Source of the DNA: an uncultured Synergistales bacterium
GTDB taxonomy: Bacteria > Synergistota > Synergistia > Synergistales > Aminobacteriaceae
Reading direction: 5' to 3'
Length of the DNA stretch: 9,768 nucleotides
Assembly (NCBI GenBank): GCA_905234205.1
Contig: CAJOGG010000128.1
Coordinates: forward strand, 1,514-11,281
Position 1 is the first letter of the stretch. Each line of letters opens with the position of its first letter. The notes beneath the pieces were generated by a model. The model was not told the origin of the DNA. It worked only from the letters and a program-made list of their open reading frames with translations, and made no database searches. Position numbers and translations under genes: made by a program. Positions 1-5,552 of this stretch are shown in pieces.

Positions 1-177
1 TACTACAGGAAAGGCGAGTTTGAAGTTGCTGACTTCACCGACGATATGAACTTCAATCTCGGCAATGTGATTAAGTACGTGGTCAGAGCAGGCCACAAAA
101 CGGGCGCAGAATACCTTGATGACCTTGGAAAGGCTGAATGGTATCTTCAACGCGAAATCAATAAACACAGGCATTAA
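1..177 (+). CDS. DUF3310 family phage protein, C-terminal part
   Basis: The reading frame is open from the first base and stops with TAA at 175-177, giving the last 58 residues of a gene that begins upstream. The segment NFNLGNVIKYVVRAGHK, followed by YLDDLGKAEWYLQREI, is the typical signature of the DUF3310 family (a small phage protein, sometimes annotated as a nucleotide kinase). No biochemical role is firmly established for the family. It is common in phage early or replication regions, which fits the ThyX and replication genes that follow. The N-terminus is missing only because the window starts inside the gene; nothing suggests that it is broken. A terminator-like hairpin lies about 90 bases after the stop, so this may be the last gene of its transcription unit. 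Confidence 0.8.
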   Translation, partial: YYRKGEFEVADFTDDMNFNLGNVIKYVVRAGHKTGAEYLDDLGKAEWYLQREINKHRH

Positions 178-183
178 TCGGAT

Positions 184-240
184 TGATGAAAGTCCGTTAT
201 GCAAATATATGAAAGGGAAAATTTCACTTTTCTTTCATCA
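184..240. repeat. 9-bp inverted repeat in intergenic leader
   Basis: TGATGAAAG at 184-192 is the exact reverse complement of CTTTCATCA at 232-240, with 39 bases between. The inner part is AT-rich and contains TGAAA and TTTCA, which could extend pairing. It lies between the DUF3310 gene and the terminator-like hairpin. It could be an operator or an RNA stem in the leader; the sequence does not decide which. Confidence 0.4.
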
Positions 241-265
241 AAATAAAAAAGGTTACTTTGGTTAT

Positions 266-299
266 TAGCTGGGGAAGAAGCCTCCCCGGCTACTTTTTT
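266..299 (+). terminator. Rho-independent terminator or attenuator
   Basis: Bases 266-275 (TAGCTGGGGA) pair with 283-292 (TCCCCGGCTA) in a 10-bp stem with one T-G wobble and a 7-base loop. Six T residues follow at 294-299. This is a textbook intrinsic terminator on the + strand. It ends about eight bases before the AAGGAG ribosome site of the gene starting at 320, leaving no room for a promoter between. It therefore either ends the upstream unit with partial readthrough, or acts as an attenuator/antitermination target for the replication genes. Confidence 0.75.
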
Positions 300-319
300 C
301 AACGATAAGGAGTTGTTTT

Positions 320-529
320 ATGAGGAAGTTAAGAGATTTAACTGGTAAGAAGTTCAATCGCCTTACCGTGGTTGAACGCGCTGACGGCACAGATTTATGG
401 CGTTGCAAGTGTGATTGCGGCAATGAAACAATCACAAAGGGATCAAGACTACTTAATCAAACTACAAAGTCTTGCGGGTGCTTAATCAACGAGCATCGTA
501 ACAAAATGAAAAGAATTTGGAGGTTGTAA
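320..529 (+). CDS. Small phage zinc-ribbon-like protein
   Basis: A 69-aa protein with the widespread phage motif DLTGKKFNRLTVVER near the N-terminus, then WRCKCDCGN (Cys29, 31, 33) and SCGCL (Cys52, 54). This pattern is found as a stand-alone small protein or as the front part of longer phage proteins that carry HNH or AP2 DNA-binding domains. Here nothing follows the Cys pair except a short basic tail, so it is the stand-alone form. The closely spaced cysteines suggest metal binding, and nucleic-acid binding is an inference. AAGGAG at about 307-312 is a good ribosome site. The stop codon TAA (527-529) shares one base with the ATG of thyX, so the two are probably translationally coupled. The exact function is unknown. 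Confidence 0.75.
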   Translation: MRKLRDLTGKKFNRLTVVERADGTDLWRCKCDCGNETITKGSRLLNQTTKSCGCLINEHRNKMKRIWRL

Positions 530-1137
530 TGAAAGTAAGGTTATTAACCGATAAATCAGCATTGAACGACATGGAGTGCAACGCTGCGTACGCAATGTTG
601 ATATGCCATGACAATACGGAGAAGCTCAAGCGAGAAGCTCACAAAATTTTCGTCATGAAAGCAATTGAGCTTGGCCATGAGAGCATTCTCGAACATATTA
701 ATCTTTCGTTCGAGATAAGGGACTTATCACGAGCATGTCTGCAGGAGCTTGCGAGGCATCGTCATATCTCACTGAGCGTCGAAAGCACTCGCCACACACT
801 GAAGCGAAAAATCAAAGACGGTATTTTTGACGTGGCTCTCCCTGATTGCGCAAGCAAGGAGTTTGAAAAGGTGATCGAAGAATGCTTAAAAGCAGGCTTT
901 GATTACGTGGTAACAAATCCCGATATCTCCAACGACGTTTTGAAGTACGCCATGCCAGAATGCCTCACAACAAATCTGGTTATGACACTCAACGTTCGCG
1001 AGTTGCGACACATCGTCAAGCTCCGTTCTGCTCCCGCCGCTCTTGATGAATTTCAGGACTTGGCGCGCTCATTGGTTTTTGCAATCCCCAAAAATTTCCG
1101 TTATTGGGTTAAAGATTGCCTGTACAATGAAAAATAG
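529..1137 (+). CDS. thyX: Flavin-dependent thymidylate synthase ThyX
   Basis: ThyX makes dTMP from dUMP using methylene-tetrahydrofolate, FAD and NADPH, and works as a homotetramer in the cytoplasm. The 202-aa product carries the diagnostic RHR-x7-S motif at residues 76-86 (RHRHISLSVES), with Arg88 just after. It also has the upstream His50 / EH55-56 segment of the flavin site and the downstream NVRELRHIVKLR block (residues 155-166) that normally contributes folate and nucleotide contacts. Length is slightly below the common 210-250 aa but all key blocks are present. The ATG at 529 is preferred over an in-frame TTG at 517, because GGAGG at 519-523 sits correctly before 529 and would lie inside the longer version. 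A phage-borne ThyX boosts dTTP supply during replication. It overlaps the next gene by 11 bases. Confidence 0.95.
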   Translation: MKVRLLTDKSALNDMECNAAYAMLICHDNTEKLKREAHKIFVMKAIELGHESILEHINLSFEIRDLSRACLQELARHRHISLSVESTRHTLKRKIKDGIFDVALPDCASKEFEKVIEECLKAGFDYVVTNPDISNDVLKYAMPECLTTNLVMTLNVRELRHIVKLRSAPAALDEFQDLARSLVFAIPKNFRYWVKDCLYNEK

Positions 1138-1354
1138 TTATTCATTCTTCAGCAATACATCGTGTGAATTTTTCCCGTGTCATGCCGGTTTGAAAGAACT
1201 CAACTGCTTATTCTGCTACTGCCCGCTGTATCACAAAGAGGATTGCGGCGGCAACTGTTCTTTCTTATCAAACGAGATTAAGGATTGCAGTGCGTGTATA
1301 TTTCCGCATTTGCCTGAAAGCTACGACATAATCATTAAGGAGGTGATGAAGTGA
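1127..1354 (+). CDS. Cysteine-rich small domain protein (PF04071-like)
   Basis: The 75-aa product has nine cysteines: 13, 18, 27, 30, 32, 40, 44, 54 and 57. They are arranged as SCEFFPCH, NCLFCYCPLY, DCGGNC and KDCSACIFPH, then PESYDIII. This order matches the 'cysteine-rich small domain' family (PF04071), whose members are usually chromosomal and of unproven function. The cysteines suggest zinc or iron-sulfur binding (inference). The ATG at 1127 lies inside the last codons of thyX; an in-frame ATG at 1043 would give a longer protein, but its extra residues are only a shadow of ThyX and the family starts close to the FF-x-N motif. No strong ribosome site precedes 1127, so expression probably depends on translational coupling to thyX. 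Its end overlaps the next start as GTGA. Confidence 0.8.
   Translation: MKNSYSFFSNTSCEFFPCHAGLKELNCLFCYCPLYHKEDCGGNCSFLSNEIKDCSACIFPHLPESYDIIIKEVMK
1336..1347 (+). promoter_or_regulatory. Near-perfect Shine-Dalgarno for the 46-aa gene
   Basis: TAAGGAGGTGAT is a 12-base complement to the 3' end of typical bacterial 16S rRNA. It lies within the coding end of the Cys-rich gene. Its core GGAGG is seven bases before the GTG at 1351. It fixes the start of a gene too short to stand out otherwise and predicts strong translation. Confidence 0.7.
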
Positions 1355-1491
1355 GCTTACTCATGGCGTTTTTTGCGGGGTTGATTGTTATGTCAGTAAT
1401 CGACTCTTTCGTTGATTGGCTTGACGCGATAACCGACAGCATCAAGGTTACAAACGAAGAAAGGAGAGCAAAGTTGAATGCAAATCATTAA
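1351..1491 (+). CDS. Small single-pass membrane protein
   Basis: A 46-aa product starting at GTG 1351, directly after an unusually complete Shine-Dalgarno. Residues 2-16 (SLLMAFFAGLIVMSV) form a hydrophobic segment. An acidic amphipathic stretch (IDSFVDWLDAITD) follows, then a short charged tail rich in Lys, Arg and Glu. One membrane span is the likely reading. It overlaps the previous stop by four bases (GTGA) and runs 14 bases into the Sak4-like gene, so it belongs to the same operon. A weaker alternative start is ATG 1363. I do not recognise a family; small membrane peptides in phage early regions can modify the host, but that is only a possibility here. Confidence 0.6.
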   Translation: MSLLMAFFAGLIVMSVIDSFVDWLDAITDSIKVTNEERRAKLNANH

Positions 1492-2131
1492 AGCGGCTGA
1501 GCTGAAGCGTGACTATCTAACCACACTGATTTACGCGGCTCCGGGCATGGGCAAAACTACATTGCTCAGTAAGGCAAAAGGCAAGACGTTAGTTATTGAC
1601 GTTGACAAAGGTACTAGCGTATTGCGCGGCGTTGATAATGTTGATATTGTGAGATTATCCGACGATCTTCATGAAATGCCAGAAATTTTCAAAGAACTTC
1701 AGGCGAAATGTGATTATCAGAATATCGCAATCGATAGTCTTTCGGAGCTTGAGCGTGCCATGCTGACATATTACGGATATATCGGCAAAAATAACGGCGT
1801 TCCAGGTATTGAAGCGTACAATCGTGTCGACTTCAAAATCCTGAACTATTGCAGGCAGTTCAGAAGTCTGGAAGCAAACATCATTTTCACAGCGTGGGAG
1901 AAAATCCGCGACATTAGCACCGTAACAGGCGAGAAATATTCGCAGGCTTATCCCATGCTCCGCGATAAGATTGTGGATAATATCTGCGGCCTTTGCGACA
2001 TCATCGGCCATATTGTCGTTGATAGCGGTGAACGTTTCGTGAGCTTTGAAAGTTCTGCCAACGCGATTGCGAAAGACAGGATTTTCAAGCGCAAAATTTG
2101 CAATTTCGAGGAGGTTTTTAACGGTGATTAA
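1478..2131 (+). CDS. Sak4-like phage P-loop ATPase (AAA_24 type)
   Basis: The 217-aa product has a Walker A motif at residues 20-28 (AAPGMGKTT), a strand ending in DVDKG at 41-45, and a Walker B-like IAIDS at 83-87. This is the layout of the phage nucleotide-binding protein family (AAA_24, TIGR01618) that includes Sak4. Sak4 proteins are RecA-like single-strand annealing ATPases used in phage recombination, and they usually work with a phage SSB. The next gene encodes an OB-fold-like protein with an SSB-type C-terminus, which fits that pairing. The ATG at 1478 follows AAGGAGAG (1461-1468) at a somewhat long spacing. The gene overlaps its neighbours on both sides. The Sak4 role is inferred from family and context; a replicative accessory ATPase is the alternative. 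Confidence 0.82.
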   Translation: MQIIKAAELKRDYLTTLIYAAPGMGKTTLLSKAKGKTLVIDVDKGTSVLRGVDNVDIVRLSDDLHEMPEIFKELQAKCDYQNIAIDSLSELERAMLTYYGYIGKNNGVPGIEAYNRVDFKILNYCRQFRSLEANIIFTAWEKIRDISTVTGEKYSQAYPMLRDKIVDNICGLCDIIGHIVVDSGERFVSFESSANAIAKDRIFKRKICNFEEVFNGD

Positions 2132-2594
2132 TTGGAAGTTCAATCCCGAAGATTGCGGGCGTTACGAGATACTCCAGCCGGGTATCTATCGCGTTCGTAT
2201 CTCCGAAGCAAAAGAGAAGCAATCAAAATCAGGTCGCGACATGATCGAGCTGACGTTGCAATTCAGCGGCAGCAAGGTTACACTGCGTTATTATCTGGTC
2301 TTTTTGCCAGATTATCCGCAAATCACAAATTCAAACCTTGGCGCAATCTACGACAGTTTCGCCATTACACCCGGCAATCTTGATATAAACACATGGATCA
2401 ATCGGGCGGGCGCGGCTGAAATTATTAGCGAAAAAGGAGCTGACGGCACAGTTCGCAACTCAATCAAGCGTTTCATTTCACGCAATCATCAAGATCAGCT
2501 TCCGCCATGGCAGGATAAGGCAACACCAAAATCCGCCGCTCCAGTCAACCCCGAAATGATTGATCCAACTGACGAAGTGAATGTCCCGTTTTGA
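2124..2594 (+). CDS. DUF669/SSB-like phage ssDNA-binding protein
   Basis: A 156-aa protein starting at GTG 2124, nine bases after GAGGAGG (2108-2114) and overlapping the Sak4-like stop by eight bases. The N-terminal half (LQPGIYRVRISEAKEKQSKS, then GRDMIELTLQF) resembles the DUF669 phage family, which is thought to adopt an OB-like fold. The middle part continues with an NSNLGAIYDSF segment typical of such proteins. The last residues, PTDEVNVPF, look like the acidic, aromatic-ended tip of bacterial SSB (DDDIPF), which recruits partner proteins. A phage SSB partner for the Sak4-like ATPase and the downstream helicase is therefore the best guess. The assignment rests on motif resemblance, not a search. 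Confidence 0.72.
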   Translation: MINWKFNPEDCGRYEILQPGIYRVRISEAKEKQSKSGRDMIELTLQFSGSKVTLRYYLVFLPDYPQITNSNLGAIYDSFAITPGNLDINTWINRAGAAEIISEKGADGTVRNSIKRFISRNHQDQLPPWQDKATPKSAAPVNPEMIDPTDEVNVPF

Positions 2595-4176
2595 GTTAAG
2601 GGATTATCAGAAGCAAGCTCTCGCGTCAATACCAGAAGCGGGAGCTTACCTGATTTGCATGGCCACGGGATTAGGAAAAACTGTTACATTCTCGCAGATA
2701 CCACGCCGCGGCCGCATGTTGATACTTTCTCATCGTGATGAATTAGTTCATCAACCGCAAAAATACTTCGATTGCTCTTTCGGGGTTGAGCAAGCGAAAG
2801 AGACTTCACACGGCGAGGAAGTTATAAGCGCGTCAGTTCAATCACTTTTGAGGCGATTGGATAAGTTCAAGGCTGATGATTTTGACATTATTATCGTTGA
2901 TGAAGCTCATCATTGCGTTGCTCCAACTTATCGGGAAATAATCAGCTACTTCACGCCGCGGCTATTGCTGGGGTTCACTGCCACGCCCAACCGCAACGAT
3001 AAAATCGGCCTCAACAACATTTTCAACGATATTATCTTCGAGCGTAATTTGCGTTGGGGAATTGAACACGGCTATTTAAGTAATATTTATTGCTTGCGTG
3101 TGAATATCTACTATGACTTGCAAGGGGTTGCCAAGCGATTGGGCGATTATGCTCCCGGTGAGCTTGATATGCGCGTCAACATCGAAAAGGCGAATAAGGC
3201 TATCGCAGAAGCCTACAAGCTCTACGCGAAGCCGCCATGTCTGATATTTTGCACTTCGGTGGCTCATGCGCAAGCTCTGGCTGAGCTTATTCCCGACGCG
3301 GTTGCTGTGAAAGGAGGTGAGGATCGTAGCGATATCGTAAAGAAATTCAGTAATGGTGATATTCCATGTATCACAAATTGCATGGTATTCACGGAAGGCA
3401 CTGACTTACCTAACATCAATTCAATCATTATCGCGCGCCCAACACAAAATAAGAGCCTGTTCTGTCAGATGGTCGGGCGGGGGTTGCGATTATATCCCGG
3501 TAAGGAGCATTTAACGTTAATCGATTGCGTTGGTTTAAGTGAGGATGATAATTTATGTACAGCTCCGTCTCTTTTGGGGTTGGATATAAAGAACGTTCCC
3601 CTGAGAATGCGAGACAAGATACAAGGCAATCTATTTGATCTTCCTGAGCTAATTAACGAAGCATCAGACTGCCCCGACAGCTGGATTTTGAACGTTAAGC
3701 ACGTTCAGCTCTGGAGCGAACTCAGCCATTATAATACACATGGCATAAACTTCATCAAACACAGCGACGGGAGCATGTCAATCATGGATATTTACATTCC
3801 GCCAGAAAATCAGCTTGGCATGATAAAGTGGCATGACGCTATAGTAGACACGCAACAAGTTCTCGATGAAGTTTACGCGACATTGAAGCGTGATTACGGG
3901 GATCAGCGCGCGCTTTGGGATTTATCGCTCATGAAAAAGTGGGGGATGGCGGGAGCGACTGACCGCCAAAAGGAGCTTATCAAAGCGCGGTTTGCAGATT
4001 ACCCCGTCGAAAACCTCACGAAATTCGAGGCTAATCAGATTTTAGGGCAAATGTATCGGCCTGAGCCAGTAACATTAAAACAGGCCTATATATTACGGAA
4101 ATTCGGCGTTCCATTAAACGGAATGACGAAGCAAAAGGCAAAAAAGATTATAGGGGAGTTGATGAAATCAGCATGA
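2581..4176 (+). CDS. SF2 DEAH-type DNA helicase
   Basis: The 531-aa product shows the full set of superfamily 2 motifs: LRDYQ (6-10), Walker A ATGLGKT (28-34), motif Ia LILSHRDELVHQ (47-58), Walker B DEAHH (107-111), motif III TATP (133-136), motif V TEGTDLP (271-277) and motif VI QMVGRGLR (296-303). It belongs to the SSL2/RecQ-like phage helicases that unwind DNA with ATP. The C-terminal 70 residues hold two diverged copies of a short module (x-x-x-Q...L...LTK-x-x-A-x-x-I), at about 460-491 and 498-528. The start overlaps the SSB-like gene by 14 bases and has only a weak ribosome site, so coupled translation is likely. Its stop overlaps the next ATG (ATGA). Confidence 0.92.
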   Translation: MSRFELRDYQKQALASIPEAGAYLICMATGLGKTVTFSQIPRRGRMLILSHRDELVHQPQKYFDCSFGVEQAKETSHGEEVISASVQSLLRRLDKFKADDFDIIIVDEAHHCVAPTYREIISYFTPRLLLGFTATPNRNDKIGLNNIFNDIIFERNLRWGIEHGYLSNIYCLRVNIYYDLQGVAKRLGDYAPGELDMRVNIEKANKAIAEAYKLYAKPPCLIFCTSVAHAQALAELIPDAVAVKGGEDRSDIVKKFSNGDIPCITNCMVFTEGTDLPNINSIIIARPTQNKSLFCQMVGRGLRLYPGKEHLTLIDCVGLSEDDNLCTAPSLLGLDIKNVPLRMRDKIQGNLFDLPELINEASDCPDSWILNVKHVQLWSELSHYNTHGINFIKHSDGSMSIMDIYIPPENQLGMIKWHDAIVDTQQVLDEVYATLKRDYGDQRALWDLSLMKKWGMAGATDRQKELIKARFADYPVENLTKFEANQILGQMYRPEPVTLKQAYILRKFGVPLNGMTKQKAKKIIGELMKSA

Positions 4177-4379
4177 ATTTAATAGAGCAATTTGACAATA
4201 CGATTTTCGGCCACTCACATGTCGACTTTTTACCTACAACAAAAAACGCAGGATTAAGAGCATCAAAAAGGCATATGAAAAAACATCCGTCTATAATGGC
4301 GGACTTTTTTGAGGGAGGCTCTACGCTCGTATCAATGTGGGATATGTTTTTTAAGGATGATAAGGAGGTTAACGCATGA
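4173..4379 (+). CDS. Hypothetical 68-aa phage protein
   Basis: A 68-aa product linked to both neighbours by ATGA overlaps (4173-4176 and 4376-4379), which argues strongly that it is a real gene. It has a basic centre (RASKRHMKKH) flanked by aromatic, acidic segments, with no signal peptide, cysteine pattern or membrane span. The GGGGAG upstream is about 16-18 bases away, so initiation is probably coupled to the helicase. I do not recognise a family and assign no function. Confidence 0.6.
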   Translation: MNLIEQFDNTIFGHSHVDFLPTTKNAGLRASKRHMKKHPSIMADFFEGGSTLVSMWDMFFKDDKEVNA

Positions 4380-4948
4380 AACTACTGGCAACAAGAACGT
4401 TCAACGGCGTTTCGCTTGATTGTTATCAAGACGAAACAAACAAAGAAGACTTTTGGGCAACAAGAGAGCAGATTGGCATGTTGTTGGAATATGCTTATCC
4501 CAATGACGCGATAAGAAAAATACATGAACGCAATGCCGAACGCCTCAATCAATTTTCAACATCGGTCAATTTGACCGGAGTTGAGGGAAATCGCACCGTT
4601 ACAAGGGAAATGACAGTCTACAACTTCAAAGGTTTGCTTGAAATTTGTCGTTTCTCCAACCAGCCGAAGGCTAACGCTGTCATGGACTTTCTGTGGGAGA
4701 TTGCCGATGAGATACGCCGAACGGGAAGCTACGGATTGAAACCTGATGCCCCCGAATTGGTCAGTATTGCCGAAATGAGAATACGGGCGCAATCAAGAGC
4801 CAACGACATTGAAGCGGCCAAAATCATTCAGCGCATGATCGAAACTCCCGCGTATTCACTCTCGGAGGAAGATAAGCGCAAGCTCACCCGCAAAATCGCG
4901 CTAACTAGGCTGTTCCGGCACATCGATACTATACCGTCCGCGAGATAG
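4376..4948 (+). CDS. Bro-N antirepressor-like protein (frameshifted)
   Basis: The 190-aa frame starts at ATG 4376, seven bases after AAGGAGG (4362-4368). Residues about 1-115 match the Bro-N domain seen in phage antirepressors: FWATREQIGMLLEYAYPNDA, then IRKIHERN, a central MTVYNFKGLLEICRFSNQP and FLWEIADEIRRTGSYG. A helical linker follows. After residue 178 (LTR) the frame runs into a short unrelated tail (LFRHIDTIPSAR). The expected C-terminal domain is found in the -1 frame from 4909. Restoring one base in the GG at 4908-4909 gives ...LTRAVPAHRYYTVRE and a 249-aa protein ending at 5124. As it stands the product lacks its C-terminal DNA-binding-like domain. Bro-N proteins usually act as antirepressors or DNA-binding regulators. 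Confidence 0.8.
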   Translation: MKLLATRTFNGVSLDCYQDETNKEDFWATREQIGMLLEYAYPNDAIRKIHERNAERLNQFSTSVNLTGVEGNRTVTREMTVYNFKGLLEICRFSNQPKANAVMDFLWEIADEIRRTGSYGLKPDAPELVSIAEMRIRAQSRANDIEAAKIIQRMIETPAYSLSEEDKRKLTRKIALTRLFRHIDTIPSAR

Positions 4949-5124
4949 CAGAAGAGCTTGGCGTGTCGGCCACCGTCCTCATGAAGAAAGCGGCTGCGAA
5001 TTGGCTTATCGCCTATAAAAGCGACGAGGCCAATAGCTTCGGTCGATGGAGCGGCGATACGTGGCTGTTCAATCCATTGGGGCGCGATAAAGTCCTTGTT
5101 CTCATGAGCAAAAAAGGACGATAA
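4909..5124 (+). pseudogene. Detached C-terminal domain of the Bro-N gene
   Basis: This frame is open from 4909 (just after an in-frame TAG at 4906-4908) to TAA 5122-5124 and encodes about 71 residues. RYYTVREIAEELGVSA reads as a helix-turn-helix entry, followed by a NSFGRWSGDTWLFNPLGRDK segment that is typical of the C-terminal domain of phage antirepressors. It has no credible start codon with a ribosome site; the first ATG (4981) falls in the middle of the helix-turn-helix. It is best read as the tail of the gene beginning at 4376, separated by a one-base loss. Its stop forms TAATG with the next gene, as expected if this was the original 3' end. A sequencing or assembly error is a real alternative to a true mutation. 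Confidence 0.75.
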
Positions 5125-5552
5125 TGAGGCGCGGTTTTCAGTTTGAGAATGAGCTTAACCGTCTCGCGAAGTTCCTCAATTCGAGTGGCGTTCATATGCA
5201 TAAAAATCACGCTCACCGCTCAATTGACGGCACTTTCATCGAGGGGGAGCCTTTCGACTATGAGATTATCGTAAATGGCGTAATACACTGCTTTGACGCT
5301 AAGGAGTGTTCAGCCAAAACATGGAGCTTGACCAATGCGAAGCTCAACCAACTTAATAATATGCTTGTGTGCCAGAAAAATGGCGCGCAAGCCTATTTTC
5401 TCGTTTGGTTTAAGCAAGTTAATAAGCTCATTCGTTTCGATGCTGATATGATTCAGCAAGCATTAATCTGCGGCAAAAAATCATTACGACCGGAGGAGGG
5501 GAAAATATGGAGTTGGACAGAATTTCATACATCAAAGAGCATTACTCGCTAA
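5124..5552 (+). CDS. RecU-like Holliday junction resolvase / nuclease
   Basis: The 142-aa protein starts at ATG 5124, overlapping the preceding TAA (TAATG), with AAGGA at about 5114-5118. The sequence GFQFENELN (Glu8), then PFDYEI (Asp45) and FDAKEC (Asp58, Lys60), follows the PD-(D/E)xK nuclease arrangement. The later block (NQLNNMLVCQKNGAQAYFLV) resembles RecU, where a conserved helix and the GA-x-A-F-x-V strand follow the catalytic Lys. RecU cleaves Holliday junctions as a dimer. Phage copies sit in replication-recombination modules, as here between the helicase and the primase. Length is shorter than cellular RecU (about 200 aa) but usual for phage forms. The 3' end overlaps the primase start by 46 bases. 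Confidence 0.78.
   Translation: MRRGFQFENELNRLAKFLNSSGVHMHKNHAHRSIDGTFIEGEPFDYEIIVNGVIHCFDAKECSAKTWSLTNAKLNQLNNMLVCQKNGAQAYFLVWFKQVNKLIRFDADMIQQALICGKKSLRPEEGKIWSWTEFHTSKSITR

Noticed and set aside
517..528. TTG start for thyX
   Set aside because: It would include the GGAGG ribosome site in the coding sequence; ATG 529 is correctly spaced from that site and overlaps the previous stop as TAATG.
1655..2143. 162-aa open frame on the minus strand
   Set aside because: It lies opposite the clearly coding Sak4-like gene, shows no recognisable motif, and all supported genes are on the + strand.
3311..3320. Strong Shine-Dalgarno-like AAGGAGGTGA inside the helicase gene
   Set aside because: No start codon lies at a usable distance downstream; it encodes part of the conserved helicase frame.
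4890..4945. Programmed -1 frameshift in the Bro-N gene
   Set aside because: No X-XXY-YYZ slippery heptamer or obvious downstream stem was seen in the permitted interval; a one-base loss explains it more simply.
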